Below, in pieces: positions 1-8,999 of a stretch of 64,000 nucleotides of DNA. The position numbers and the translations under genes were made by a program. Within the stretch, counting starts at the first letter, position 1, and each line of letters starts with the position of its first letter. Where the stretch lies: NCBI RefSeq assembly GCF_016735685.1, contig NZ_JAERRA010000002.1:124001-188000 (forward strand). The letters are read 5' to 3'. The DNA is from Piscinibacter lacus. GTDB lineage: Bacteria > Pseudomonadota > Gammaproteobacteria > Burkholderiales > Burkholderiaceae_C. The notes under the pieces were generated by a model, which made no database searches, was not told the DNA's origin, and saw only the letters and a list, made by a program, of their open reading frames with translations.

Positions 1-12
1 CCGGGGCAGACC

Positions 13-594
13 TTACAGCGCCAGCAGATGCTGCCGGTAGTAAGCCAGCTCGTCGATGGATTCGTGGATGTCGGCCAGCGCGGTGTGGGCTTGCTGCTTG
101 CGGAAGCCGTCGAGGATGGCCGGCTTCCAGCGCTTGGCCAGTTCCTTGAGCGTGGACACGTCGAGGTTGCGGTAGTGGAAGAAGGCTTCCAGCTTGGGCA
201 TGTCCTTGGCCAGGAAGCGGCGGTCCTGGCAGATCGAGTTGCCGCACATGGGCGAGCCGCGCTCGCCGATGTAGGCCTTGAGGAAGTCGATCACGGCGGC
301 CTCGGCCTGGGCCTCGTCGACGGTGGAGGCGCGCACGCGGTCGATCAGGCCGCTCTTGCCGTGGGTGCCCTTGTTCCAGGCGTCCATGCCGTCGAGCACG
401 GCATCGCTCTGGTGGATCGCGAAGACCGGGCCTTCCACGCGCACGCCAAGCTGGGCATCGGTGACGACGACGGCGATCTCCAGGATGCGGTCCTTCACCG
501 TGTCGAGGCCGCTCATCTCCAGATCGATCCAGATCAGGTTGTCGGCCTTCTTGGGCAGGCCGGGCGCGGCGGGAGGGTCGGTCGGAAGGCTCAT
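13..594 (-). CDS. orn: Oligoribonuclease
   Basis: A 193-residue DEDDh-family 3'-5' exoribonuclease that degrades 2-5 nt RNA fragments, including pGpG, to mononucleotides in the cytoplasm. The length is typical of Orn. The exonuclease residues are visible: D24 and E26 in [10 protein letters not shown]124 in the NSICQDRRF segment, and H170 with D175 in HTALAD. The first 18 residues are a Pro-rich extension that short Orn proteins lack, so a later start is possible, but no better in-frame start is evident. It is divergent from the M48 protease gene, with about 100 bp between the two starts. Family assignment is secure. Confidence 0.96.
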   Translation of the reverse strand: MSLPTDPPAAPGLPKKADNLIWIDLEMSGLDTVKDRILEIAVVVTDAQLGVRVEGPVFAIHQSDAVLDGMDAWNKGTHGKSGLIDRVRASTVDEAQAEAAVIDFLKAYIGERGSPMCGNSICQDRRFLAKDMPKLEAFFHYRNLDVSTLKELAKRWKPAILDGFRKQQAHTALADIHESIDELAYYRQHLLAL

Positions 595-683
595 CGGCGG
601 GACTTCGGGATGCGTGGGTTTACGGGCCGCGGCGCAGTGTGGATGCGGCGCCGTGCCGGGTCGGGCGATTGTGGGCCAGCCCT

Positions 684-689
684 TAAACT
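684..689 (+). promoter_or_regulatory. -10-like hexamer 6 nt before the M48 gene
   Basis: TAAACT ends 6 nt before the ATG at 696, and the gap (ggatcg) has no Shine-Dalgarno sequence. Transcription from it would begin at or near the start codon. No convincing -35 was seen. Confidence 0.4.
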
Positions 690-695
690 GGATCG

Positions 696-1982
696 ATGCA
701 TCCCCTGGCCTTCACTGCCCTCTTCGCCACCTTCCTGCTGGCCTCGCTGGCGCTCAAGCTCTGGCTGGCGACACGGCAGATGCGGCATGTGGCCCGCCAC
801 CGCGGCCAGGTGCCGGCAGCCTTCCAGGGCGTGGTCAGCCTGGCCACCCACCAGCGCGCGGCCGACTACACCCTGGCCAAGGGCCGCTTCGGCCTGGTGC
901 AGATCGCCTGGTCCACGCTGCTGCTGCTGGGCTGGACCCTGCTCGGCGGCCTGGAGGTGCTGAACCAGTTCGTCGCGATCCAGGTCGGCGATTCGCTCGG
1001 GCCGGTGGCCCACCAGCTCCTGCTGCTGGCGGCCTTCGCGCTGCTGAGCGCGCTGCTGGAGGCGCCGCTCGATGCCTGGCACACCTTCAAGCTGGAGCAG
1101 GCGCATGGCTTCAACCGCATGAGCGCGGGCCTGTGGCTGGGCGACCAGCTCAAGGGCCTGGCGGTCGGCGCGGTCTTCGGCGGCGCGATCGCCGCCCTCA
1201 TCCTCTGGCTGATGGGCGCGGCCGGCCCGGCCTGGTGGCTGTGGGCCTGGGGCGCCTGGATGGGCTTCAACCTGCTGATCCTGGTGCTCTACCCGGGCGT
1301 GATCGCGCCACTCTTCAATCGCTTCGAGCCGCTGCAGGACGAGGCCGTGAAGCGCCGCGTGCAGGCCCTGATGGCGCGCTGCGGCTTCAGCGCCCAGGGC
1401 CTCTATGTGATGGACGGCAGCCGCCGCTCGGCCCATGCCAACGCCTACTTCACCGGCTTCGGCGCGGCCAAGCGGGTGGTCTTCTTCGACACCCTGCTGG
1501 GCAAGCTCAGCGGGCCCGAGCTGGAAGCGGTGCTGGCCCATGAGCTGGGCCACTTCAAGCACCGCCACGTGCCCAAGCGCATCCTGGGCATGTTCGCGCT
1601 CAGCGGCCTGGGCTTCGCGCTGCTGGGCTGGCTGGGCCAACAGGCCTGGTTCTACACCGGCCTGGGCGTGACGCCGCAACTCGCCGCGCCGAACGATGCG
1701 CTGGCCCTGCTGCTCTTCCTGCTGGCCGGGCCGGTGTTCAGCTTCTTCCTCGGGCCGGTCTTCGCGGCGATGTCGCGGCGCGACGAATACCAGGCCGATG
1801 CCTATGCCGCAGCCCAGACCGACGCCGCCGACCTGCGCGCCGCCCTGCTCAAGCTGATCGAGGACAACGCGGCCACCCTGACGCCGGACCGGCTCTACGC
1901 GGCCTTCTACTACTCGCACCCGCCGGCCGCCGAGCGCCTGGCCGCGCTGCAGGCCCTGGGGCCGGCCCCGCAGGCCGCGTGA
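696..1982 (+). CDS. M48 family integral-membrane metalloprotease (Ste24/HtpX-like)
   Basis: A 428-residue zinc metalloprotease of the inner membrane, likely acting in membrane-protein quality control or peptide cleavage. The HEXXH motif is seen as HELGH (H282, E283, H286), and a downstream glutamate near residue 364 (RRDEYQAD) supplies the third zinc ligand. Several hydrophobic segments lie before and after the motif. The length and the layout of hydrophobic segments around a central catalytic domain fit the Ste24 (CAAX-protease-like) branch better than short HtpX, which is about 290 residues. The stop overlaps the start of rsgA by 4 bp (GTGA), implying translational coupling. The substrate is unknown. 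Confidence 0.9.
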   Translation: MHPLAFTALFATFLLASLALKLWLATRQMRHVARHRGQVPAAFQGVVSLATHQRAADYTLAKGRFGLVQIAWSTLLLLGWTLLGGLEVLNQFVAIQVGDSLGPVAHQLLLLAAFALLSALLEAPLDAWHTFKLEQAHGFNRMSAGLWLGDQLKGLAVGAVFGGAIAALILWLMGAAGPAWWLWAWGAWMGFNLLILVLYPGVIAPLFNRFEPLQDEAVKRRVQALMARCGFSAQGLYVMDGSRRSAHANAYFTGFGAAKRVVFFDTLLGKLSGPELEAVLAHELGHFKHRHVPKRILGMFALSGLGFALLGWLGQQAWFYTGLGVTPQLAAPNDALALLLFLLAGPVFSFFLGPVFAAMSRRDEYQADAYAAAQTDAADLRAALLKLIEDNAATLTPDRLYAAFYYSHPPAAERLAALQALGPAPQAA

Positions 1983-3001
1983 AGCGCGCCCGCGCCGCGC
2001 ACGGCGACCGCCCGGCCGCCACCCCCGAGGGCCTGCAGGAAGGCCGGGTGATCGCCGGCCACGGCCGCCACCACAGCGTCGAGACGGCCGAGGGCCGCCG
2101 GGTGCTCTGCACCTCGCGCGGCAAGCGCAACGAGGCCGTGGTCGGCGACCGGGTGCGCTGGCGGCCGACGCAGGACGGCCCGGCCGGCGCGGCCGAGGGC
2201 CCCGAGGGCGAGGTCGCCCAGGGCGTGATCGAGGCCGTCGCCCCGCGCCGCAACCTCTTCTTCCGCCAGGACGAGCTGCGCACCAAGAGCTTCGCGGCCA
2301 ATCTGGATCACCTGCTGGTCTGGATCGCGGTGGAGCCGGTCTTCAGCGAGATGCAGCTCACCCGCGCGCTGATTGCCGCCGAGGCCGCGCGCATCCCCGT
2401 GACCCTGGTGCTCAACAAGACCGAGCTGCCCGGCGCCGACACCGCCCGCGCCCGGCTGGCGCCCTATGCGGCCATGGGCTACCGGGTGATCGACGGCGCG
2501 CTCAAGCCGCGCGACCCGGCCCGGGCCGCCGGCCAGGCCGAGGCCCTGCTCGCCCGGCTGCGGCCGCTGCTGGGCGGGGCCACGCTGGTGCTGGGGCCCT
2601 CAGGCAGCGGCAAGAGCACGCTCATCAATGCCCTGCTGCCCGAGGCCGAGGTGCTGACCGGCGAGATCTCCACCGCCCTCAACAGCGGCCGCCACACCAC
2701 CACCCACACCCGCTGGCACTGGCTGGACCGCGTGCCCGGCACGCTCGACGGCGCCGCGCTGATCGACTCGCCGGGCTTCCAGGAATTCGGCCTGCGCCAC
2801 CTCGCGCCCGAGGACCTGGCCGGCTTCATGCCCGACCTGCGCCAGGCGGCCGAGGCCGGCTGCCGCTTCCACAACTGCAGCCACCGCCACGAACCCGGCT
2901 GCGCGGTGCGCGCGGCCCTGGCCGAGGGCCGCATCAGCCCGCTGCGCCATGAGCTGTACCAGAGCCTGCGCGAGGAGCTGGAGGCGCCGCCGCGCTACTG
3001 A
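1979..3001 (+). CDS. rsgA: Ribosome small-subunit-dependent GTPase A
   Basis: A 340-residue circularly permuted GTPase that acts in late 30S subunit maturation. The permuted motif order is visible: G4 (NKTE, near residue 145) precedes the P-loop G1 (GPSGSGKST, near 206), followed by G3 (DSPG, near 262). The C-terminal zinc knuckle (CRFHNCSHRHEPGC, near 294-307) binds the metal. An N-terminal OB-fold precedes the GTPase part. The start is a GTG inside the stop of the upstream protease gene, so the two are probably co-translated. The N-terminal 20 residues are basic and may contact rRNA. Assignment is firm. Confidence 0.96.
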   Translation: MKRARAAHGDRPAATPEGLQEGRVIAGHGRHHSVETAEGRRVLCTSRGKRNEAVVGDRVRWRPTQDGPAGAAEGPEGEVAQGVIEAVAPRRNLFFRQDELRTKSFAANLDHLLVWIAVEPVFSEMQLTRALIAAEAARIPVTLVLNKTELPGADTARARLAPYAAMGYRVIDGALKPRDPARAAGQAEALLARLRPLLGGATLVLGPSGSGKSTLINALLPEAEVLTGEISTALNSGRHTTTHTRWHWLDRVPGTLDGAALIDSPGFQEFGLRHLAPEDLAGFMPDLRQAAEAGCRFHNCSHRHEPGCAVRAALAEGRISPLRHELYQSLREELEAPPRY

Positions 3002-3107
3002 GCGCCCCGCAGGGCGCAGGCAAGCTTGGGGCGGCCCGGTGTTTCCTGCGCGCCCAGTGTTTCCTTGCGCGCCCGGCGGCTCGCGCGCGGCATCGGCCGA
3101 AGCCCGC

Positions 3108-4406
3108 TCAGCGCCGCGCGTAGGGGGCGGCCAGGGGCTCGCCGATGAAGAGGCTCTGGCCCGGCCAAGCCACGCTCTTCCAGTAGGCCTCGATCGCGGT
3201 CGCGCCCTGCAAGTAATGCAGCAGCAGGACCTGCGGATGCGGGAACTTCTGGAGGTGGTTGCAGGGCTCGCTGACCGTGCCGTGGCTGGCCGTGGCGCCG
3301 GCGGCGATCCAGGCCAGGGCGGTGCTCTGGCCATGGTGGCCGTCGAGCGCGCCGCCCCAGGAGGTGAGGTGGTCGGCCAGGGCGCCGGGCACGAACTGCA
3401 GGGCATCCAGCGCCGGCAGGCGCGCCACGCCCATCTGTGCCAGCAGCACGCGGTCCAGCGCGGGCGGCGGATCGGCGGCGGCCTGCACCACCTCGGCAGG
3501 CAGGCCGCGCAGCGGGCCGGGCGGCGGGTAGAAGACGCTGCGGACGTCGCGACGGGCATCGTTGCTGCGCAGCAGGGCCAGTTGCACCGGCGGCGCGCCG
3601 CGCAGGCCCAGGCGGCCGTCGGCGGCGACGCCGCGGTCGATCAGGGCGCGGGCGGCGGCCTCGTCGGGCGCGGCCAGCAGCATGGCCGGGCGCAGGCCCA
3701 GCTCGGCCGCGGGCCGGAGGCTGGCGCTGTTGAAGTAGGGCGAAGGGGCGGTTGCGGCACAGGTCTGCGTGCAATCGACCGCTTCGGTACCCAGGGCCAG
3801 CGCGCCGGTGATCGAGGCGCAGCCCACCGCATAGGGCTGCTGCCAGGCCAGGGCCAGGGCCTGCACCCGGCTGCCCTCGATCGGGCCGAAGCGGCTGGCG
3901 ATGCGTTGGCGCAGGGCCTCGAATTCCTCGCCGCTGAGCGTGCTGCGCAGCGGCAGGCTGACGCGCAGCACCTGCTCCGGCCGCAGGCCGCGGGCGGCGA
4001 TGTAGTGCTCGCCAACGGCCAGGGAATAGGGATCGGCGGTGTTGATCAGCAGGCCGATGTCGGCCGCCTGCATGCGGCCGCGCAGGCGCGGCACGCGCAG
4101 CAGGGTGGCCAGGCCGGCTGCCGCGCGGGGTCGCGTGCCGCTGCGCAGCGCGGGCGCGGCAGGCTCGGCCGATGCGGCAGGGCCCGCCGGCGCCGGCGCG
4201 GTCAGGGGAAGCGCCGACTCGGCCGCGCGCGGGGCCTGCGGGCCCGCCGCGTCATCGGCCGCGCCGAAGACCGCGCCCGCGCTCAGGCCCAGGCCCAGGC
4301 CCAGCAGCAGGCCGAGGCCGCGGCGCAAGCCACCCAAGCGCCCAGCCGCCCACGCCCCAGGCCGGGCCGGCCTGCAGGCGGGGGCGACCGGGCGGTGCTC
4401 AGCCAC
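3108..4406 (-). CDS. TIGR03790 family protein
   Basis: A 432-residue protein resembling the uncharacterised TIGR03790 family. The recognisable segment is GLLINTADPYSLAVGEHYI, in which an N-terminal core describes an entity 'becoming available' at the cell surface in other members; no enzymatic role is established. I chose the GTG at 4406 because it lies 8 bp inside the end of lutB and gives a hydrophobic leader (GLGLLLGLGLGL) suited to export or membrane anchoring. Longer in-frame starts read into lutB. The C-terminal half carries Gly/His motifs such as TSWGGALDGHHGQ. Its tight coupling to lutB, in the position where lutC normally lies, is the odd feature. Function unknown. Confidence 0.7.
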   Translation of the reverse strand: MAEHRPVAPACRPARPGAWAAGRLGGLRRGLGLLLGLGLGLSAGAVFGAADDAAGPQAPRAAESALPLTAPAPAGPAASAEPAAPALRSGTRPRAAAGLATLLRVPRLRGRMQAADIGLLINTADPYSLAVGEHYIAARGLRPEQVLRVSLPLRSTLSGEEFEALRQRIASRFGPIEGSRVQALALAWQQPYAVGCASITGALALGTEAVDCTQTCAATAPSPYFNSASLRPAAELGLRPAMLLAAPDEAAARALIDRGVAADGRLGLRGAPPVQLALLRSNDARRDVRSVFYPPPGPLRGLPAEVVQAAADPPPALDRVLLAQMGVARLPALDALQFVPGALADHLTSWGGALDGHHGQSTALAWIAAGATASHGTVSEPCNHLQKFPHPQVLLLHYLQGATAIEAYWKSVAWPGQSLFIGEPLAAPYARR

Positions 4407-5826
4407 CCTGGGCGTCGCGCCGGGCGCGGTAGAGGTCGCGGAAGGTGCGGCCGGTGGGCACGGGCAGGTCGCGGCCCACCGTCCAGCCGCCCGCACCGGG
4501 CAGCTTGTGCAGCCGGCCGTCGGGCGCCAGCGCTGCCAGCAAGCGCACACCCACCCGGCTGGCCAGGCGGTAAAGCGCCGGCCGGCGCGCCAGCCAGCCC
4601 CAGGCGGCCAGGAGCGCGCGCTCGCCGCGCGGGCGCAGGCCGCGGTCGAACTGGCGCTCGCGCAGCTTGCGCAGCAGTTCGGGCAGCGGGATCTTCATCG
4701 GGCAGACAACCTGGCACTGGCCGCAGAGCGTGGCGGCATGCGGCAGGTCCAGCGTCTTCTCCAGGCCGACATAGCTGGGCGTGAGCACCGAGCCCATCGG
4801 CCCGGGGTAGACCCAGCCGTAGCTGTGGCCGCCGATCTTCTGGTAGACGGGGCAGTGGTTCATGCAGGCGCCGCACTTGATGCAGCGGAGCATGTCCTGG
4901 AACTCGCCGCCGATCAGGCCGGTGCGGCCGCCGTCGAGCAGGATCACGTAGTTGTGCTCGGGCCCGTCGGTCTCGCCGGGCGCGCGCGGGCCGGTCAGCA
5001 GCGAGAAGTAGTTGCTGATCACCTGGCCGGTGGCCGAGCGCGGCAGCAGGCGCATCACGGTGGCCAGGTCATCCAGCGTGGGCAGCACCTTCTCGATGCC
5101 GGTGATGGCCACATGCACCCGCGGCAGCACCGTGCACAGGCCTTCGTTGCCCTCGTTGGTGACGAGCGCGACCGAGCCGGTCTCGGCGATCACGAAATTG
5201 CCGCCGGTGATGCCCATGTCGGCCGCCAGGAAGCGCTCGCGCAGCACCTCGCGGGCCTCGCGGGCCATGCCGGCGATGTCGTTCTCCCAGCCCTCGCTGC
5301 GCTCGCGGTCATGCTCGCGGCGGAACAGCTCGGCGACCTGCTGGCGGTCCTTGTGCACCACCGGCGCGATGATGTGGCTGGGCGGCTCGTAGTCGTTGAT
5401 CTGCAGGATGTATTCGCCGAGGTCGGTCTCGGTGACCTGCACGCCGACGGCCTCCAGCGCCGCATTCAACGCCATTTCCTCGCTGACCATGCTCTTGGTC
5501 TTGGTCGCGCGCTGGACCTGGTGGCGGCGCGCGATCTCGACGACCAGGGCCGAGGCCTCCTGCGGTGTCTCGGCCCAGAGCACGGTGGTGCCGCGGCGGC
5601 TGGCCTCGGCCTCGAAGGCCTCCAGCCAGCCGTCGAGCTGGGCCAGCGCGGCATCGCGGCGGCGGACGGCCTCGGTGCGGATGATCTCGAAATCGCCCAG
5701 CTCGTCCATCGCCACCGCGCGGGCGGTGACGAACTTGCCGGCAAGCTTCTTGAGGTTCTGCTGCAAGCGGACATCGGCCAGCCGCTGGCCGGCGCGTGCC
5801 TTGAAGTGCATGGCCTGGACTTGCAT
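4399..5826 (-). CDS. lutB: L-lactate oxidation iron-sulfur protein LutB/LldF family
   Basis: A 475-residue cytoplasmic iron-sulfur protein of the LutABC (LldEFG) lactate dehydrogenase system. It has an N-terminal LUD-type region followed by two ferredoxin-like cysteine clusters: CIKCGACMNHCP (near residue 312) and CGQCQVVCP (near 366), each able to hold a 4Fe-4S cluster. LutB is expected to pass electrons from lactate oxidation. The gene starts 3 bp after lutA ends and overlaps the next gene by 8 bp, so all three are likely one operon. No separate LutC gene lies in this operon. The start is an ATG, as usual for the family. Confidence 0.93.
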   Translation of the reverse strand: MQVQAMHFKARAGQRLADVRLQQNLKKLAGKFVTARAVAMDELGDFEIIRTEAVRRRDAALAQLDGWLEAFEAEASRRGTTVLWAETPQEASALVVEIARRHQVQRATKTKSMVSEEMALNAALEAVGVQVTETDLGEYILQINDYEPPSHIIAPVVHKDRQQVAELFRREHDRERSEGWENDIAGMAREAREVLRERFLAADMGITGGNFVIAETGSVALVTNEGNEGLCTVLPRVHVAITGIEKVLPTLDDLATVMRLLPRSATGQVISNYFSLLTGPRAPGETDGPEHNYVILLDGGRTGLIGGEFQDMLRCIKCGACMNHCPVYQKIGGHSYGWVYPGPMGSVLTPSYVGLEKTLDLPHAATLCGQCQVVCPMKIPLPELLRKLRERQFDRGLRPRGERALLAAWGWLARRPALYRLASRVGVRLLAALAPDGRLHKLPGAGGWTVGRDLPVPTGRTFRDLYRARRDAQGG

Positions 5827-5829
5827 GGC

Positions 5830-6600
5830 TCAGCCTTTCTCGGGGGTGGGGGCCGACCCGGCGAGCAGCTCGGCCCAGTGCAGCACGCGGGTGTGGGTGT
5901 CGCCGCGGCGGCGCAGGCGGCCCTCGATGTTGAGCATGCAACCCAGGTCGCCCAGCACCACGGCCTGCGCGCCGCTGGCCGCGATGTGGCCGCATTTCTC
6001 GTCGACGATGGCGGTGGAGATCTCGCCGTACTTGATCGAGAAGGTGCCGCCGAAACCGCAGCACTGCTCGCAGGAGGCCATCTCGCGCAGCTCGACGCCG
6101 GGCAGGCCGGCGATCAGGCGGCGCGGCTGCTGCTTGATGCCGAGTTCGCGCAGGCCCGAGCAACTGTCGTGGTAAGTGGCCACGCCCTGGAAGCGTTGCA
6201 GGCTCGGGTCTTCGCGCAGGCTGGGCGGCAGATCGGTCCAGCCCAGCACATCGACGAGGAAGCCCGACAGCTCGTGGATGCGCGGCTGCAGCGCGGCATA
6301 GCGGCGCGAAAGCTCGGGGTCGTTGGCGAACAGCTCGCCATAGTGCGCGGCCACCATGCCGCCGCAGGAGCCCGAGGGCAGCACCACATGGTCGAAGCGC
6401 TCGAACTCGTCGAGCATCTTCTCGGCCAGGTCGCGGGCGGTGGCGCGGTCGCCGCTGTTGTAGGCCGGCTGGCCGCAGCAGGTCTGGGCCATGGGCACCT
6501 CGACCCGGCAGCCCGCCGCCTCAAGCAGGCGCAGGGCGGCGAAGCCGATCGACGGACGCATCGCGTCGACCAGGCAAGTGATGAAGAAACCAACGGTCAT
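5830..6600 (-). CDS. lutA: (Fe-S)-binding protein LutA/YkgE, lactate oxidation
   Basis: A 256-residue protein with two CCG domains typical of heterodisulfide reductase-type and lactate-oxidation proteins: CCGQPAYNSG at residues 41-50 and CCGFGG near 180. These cysteine pairs coordinate Fe-S clusters. LutA works with LutB in converting L-lactate to pyruvate. It is first in a likely operon lutA-lutB-TIGR03790 and divergent from an IclR regulator 92 bp away, which is a good candidate for controlling it. The ATG follows a GATAAT hexamer by 6 nt without a Shine-Dalgarno sequence. Confidence 0.93.
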   Translation of the reverse strand: MTVGFFITCLVDAMRPSIGFAALRLLEAAGCRVEVPMAQTCCGQPAYNSGDRATARDLAEKMLDEFERFDHVVLPSGSCGGMVAAHYGELFANDPELSRRYAALQPRIHELSGFLVDVLGWTDLPPSLREDPSLQRFQGVATYHDSCSGLRELGIKQQPRRLIAGLPGVELREMASCEQCCGFGGTFSIKYGEISTAIVDEKCGHIAASGAQAVVLGDLGCMLNIEGRLRRRGDTHTRVLHWAELLAGSAPTPEKG

Positions 6601-6606
6601 CGGGGC

Positions 6607-6612
6607 ATTATC
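6607..6612 (-). promoter_or_regulatory. -10-like hexamer before lutA
   Basis: GATAAT on the minus strand ends 6 nt before the lutA ATG (gap gccccg), with no ribosome-binding site. This is consistent with a leaderless lutA transcript. It sits in the divergent lutA/IclR interval, where an IclR operator would be expected. Confidence 0.45.
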
Positions 6613-6691
6613 AGCCGGGCCTGTCCAGGGTCACCTGCCGTCCGGCCGTTTCGCGATGCAAAATCGAGCCTCGATCCGCCTGCCTCCCGCC

Positions 6692-7462
6692 ATGAACCGC
6701 AACGAGAACCCGACCCCGACGATCCAGGTCATCGAGCGCATGTTCTCCCTGATCGACGTGCTGGCCCGGCACCATGAACCGGTGTCGCTCAAGGTCCTGT
6801 CCGAGCAGACAGGGCTGCATCCCTCCACCGCCCACCGCATCCTCAACGACCTGGCCGTCGGCCGATTCGTCGACCGGCCCGAAGCCGGCAGCTACCGGCT
6901 CGGCATGCGCCTGCTGGAGCTGGGCAACCTGGTCAAGGCCCGGCTCGACGTGCGCGAGGCCGCGCTCGTCCCCATGCGCGAGCTGCACCGCCTGACCCAC
7001 CAGCCCGTGAACCTGTCGGTGCGCCAGGGCGACGAGATCGTCTACATCGAGCGCACCTACAGCGAGCGCTCGGGCATGCAGGTGGTCCGGGCCGTCGGCG
7101 GCCGGGCGCCGCTGCACCTCACATCGGTCGGCAAGCTCTTCCTGGCCCACGACGACCCCCAGCGCGTGCGCGCCTACGCCACCCGCACCGGCCTAGCCGG
7201 CCACACCCGCAACAGCCTGACCGACCTGGCCACGCTGGAGCGCGAGATCGCCCGCGTGCAGGCCAGCGGCGTGGCCCGCGACAACGAGGAGCTGGAGCTG
7301 GGCGTGCGCTGCATGGCCGCCGGCATCTACGACGACCAGGGCAAGCTGGTGGCCGGCCTGTCGATCTCGGCACCGGCCGACCGGCTGGAGGAAAGCTGGC
7401 TGGAGCGGCTGCGCACCACCGCCGGCGAGATCTCGCTCAAGCTCGGCCACCAGGCCGCATGA
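6692..7462 (+). CDS. IclR family transcriptional regulator
   Basis: A 256-residue regulator with an N-terminal winged helix-turn-helix (about residues 12-75, including LKVLSEQTGLHPSTAHRIL) and a C-terminal IclR effector-binding domain of GAF-like fold (about 90-250). In this family the C-terminal domain binds small organic acids. Being divergent from lutA suggests it senses lactate or a related metabolite and controls lutAB, but this is inferred from position only. I took the ATG at 6692; an upstream in-frame ATG at 6656 adds 12 residues and cannot be excluded. It is convergent with pbpG, ending 21 bp before it. Confidence 0.92.
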   Translation: MNRNENPTPTIQVIERMFSLIDVLARHHEPVSLKVLSEQTGLHPSTAHRILNDLAVGRFVDRPEAGSYRLGMRLLELGNLVKARLDVREAALVPMRELHRLTHQPVNLSVRQGDEIVYIERTYSERSGMQVVRAVGGRAPLHLTSVGKLFLAHDDPQRVRAYATRTGLAGHTRNSLTDLATLEREIARVQASGVARDNEELELGVRCMAAGIYDDQGKLVAGLSISAPADRLEESWLERLRTTAGEISLKLGHQAA

Positions 7463-7483
7463 GTTGCGCCGCGTCGCGCAGGC

Positions 7484-8842
7484 TCAGGAGGTGAGCCGCA
7501 GCGCGACGGGCGGCGGATCGAGCCGATCGACCGCATCGGGTTCCAGGCTGGATCGCCGGCTCGGGACCTGCGACTCCACCCAGCGCCGCACCCGCTCGGC
7601 ATCGCCGATGCGCGAGTATTTGCCCGCCGAATCGAGGAAGACCATGATCAGGTCGCGACCGGCCATGCGCGTCTGCATGACCAGGCAGCGGCCGGCCTCG
7701 GCGATGTAGCCGGTCTTCTGCAAGACGACTTCCCAGGCCGGGTTGCGGACCAGGCCGTTGGTGTTGCGGTACTGCAGCTCGCGCTTGCCGACGGCGACCC
7801 GGTGCTCCTGCGAGGTGGACAGCACGCGCATCAGGGGCTGGTCCGCGGCGGCACGCACCAGCAGGGCCAGGTCGCGGGCACTGGACTGGTTGGCGCTGGA
7901 CAGGCCGGTCGGCTCGACGAAACGGGTGTCCAGCATGCCCAGCGCCAGGGCGCGGGCGTTCATCGCGCGCACGAAGGACGGCAGGCCGCCCGGATAGTGC
8001 CGACCCAGGGCATTGGCGGCGCGGTTCTCGGACGACATCAGCGCCAGGTGCAGCATCTCGCCGCGGCTGAGCTGCGCCCCGGGCTGCAAGCGCGAGCTGC
8101 TGCCCTTCTCGGTGTCGATGTCCTCGGTCGAGATGCTCAGCACCTCGTCGAGCGGCTGGCCGGCTTCGAGCACGAGCAGCGAAGTCATCAGCTTGGTCAG
8201 CGAGGCGATGGGCACCACGGCCTCGGCGTTCTTGGCCAGCAGCACCTCCTGGGTCTGCGGGTCGATCACCAAGGCGGCGCTGGACTTCAGGGCATGGAGA
8301 TCGAACTGTGGCAGGCCAGGCTCGGGCGCCGCCGGCAAGGCGGCTGCGAGGCCGGACGCGGACGCTCCGGCCGCCAGGCCAGCCGCCGCCCCGCCCGCGG
8401 CCGCAGGCCGCTCGGCGCGGGGTGCCGCAGGGGGCTGGGCCAGCCGGGGCGTAAGCGTCAGCGCCTGACCGGACTTCGCGGCCTTCGCATCGGCCGGCGC
8501 GGGCGGGCCGGCCCGGCGGGCGGTGGCTGAGGCAGCCTTGGCCCGGGGCTTGCCCGCGCTGCGGAGCTGGCCCTTGCGCGGGCTGCGTCGTGCTTCGGCC
8601 TTGCGCTCGCCGCCCGTCACGCGTTTGGCCTTGGCCTCGGGCTTCTTGCGCTTGGCCTTGACCTCACTGCGGCGGGCGGGTGCGGCGCGCTTGGCATCCT
8701 TGGCGCGGGCTTCGGCGGCCTGCAGCGGGGCCGCCGCCTGGACCGGGGGCAAGGCCGCCAGGCCCAGCCCGAGGGGCAGGACCAGGGACCACAAGGCTCG
8801 ACGCAGGGCCGCGCGAAAGACTGGAAACACGCAAATCTCCAT
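7484..8842 (-). CDS. pbpG: D-alanyl-D-alanine endopeptidase, PBP7-type, with long basic linker
   Basis: A 452-residue serine peptidase of the S11 family, cleaving D-Ala-meso-DAP cross-links in periplasmic peptidoglycan. The penicillin-binding motifs are S214-LTK217 (SxxK), S271-E-N273 (SxN) and K376-T-G378 (KTG). A signal peptide is visible (a basic stretch, then WSLVLPLGLGLAALP, ending near VQA). Unusual is the region 40-175 between signal and catalytic domain, rich in Lys, Arg, Ala and Pro, making the protein about 140 residues longer than E. coli PBP7. The ATG at 8842 is preferred because it places the signal peptide close to the N-terminus. Confidence 0.93.
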   Translation of the reverse strand: MEICVFPVFRAALRRALWSLVLPLGLGLAALPPVQAAAPLQAAEARAKDAKRAAPARRSEVKAKRKKPEAKAKRVTGGERKAEARRSPRKGQLRSAGKPRAKAASATARRAGPPAPADAKAAKSGQALTLTPRLAQPPAAPRAERPAAAGGAAAGLAAGASASGLAAALPAAPEPGLPQFDLHALKSSAALVIDPQTQEVLLAKNAEAVVPIASLTKLMTSLLVLEAGQPLDEVLSISTEDIDTEKGSSSRLQPGAQLSRGEMLHLALMSSENRAANALGRHYPGGLPSFVRAMNARALALGMLDTRFVEPTGLSSANQSSARDLALLVRAAADQPLMRVLSTSQEHRVAVGKRELQYRNTNGLVRNPAWEVVLQKTGYIAEAGRCLVMQTRMAGRDLIMVFLDSAGKYSRIGDAERVRRWVESQVPSRRSSLEPDAVDRLDPPPVALRLTS

Positions 8843-8852
8843 AAGGCGCACC

Positions 8853-8881
8853 AGTCTAGGGCCTGCGAAAAAGCTGCACAA
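8853..8881 (-). promoter_or_regulatory. Candidate sigma70 promoter for pbpG
   Basis: On the minus strand TTGTGC (8876-8881) is separated by 17 bp from TAGACT (8853-8858). The expected transcription start is only a few bases before the pbpG ATG at 8842, and no Shine-Dalgarno sequence lies between. Confidence 0.4.
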
Positions 8882-8999
8882 GATCAATAACTTGCAAAGA
8901 GCACTTGAAGTGTGATCTGGGCCGTGATCGCGCCGCTGATGGAGCGATCGAAGCCACAGGCCGGCGCGGGCGGCCCGCCGCCCGGTCCGGCCGCGGGCT

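Noticed and set aside
3039-3074. Two copies of a GTGTTTCCT-GCGCGCCC motif between rsgA and the TIGR03790 gene
   Set aside because: Only two imperfect copies occur, with no spacer regularity, so it is not a CRISPR or a meaningful array.
4039-6777. A 912-codon plus-strand frame opposite lutA-lutB
   Set aside because: It is a shadow of the lut genes, which have intact cysteine motifs. No domain is recognisable.
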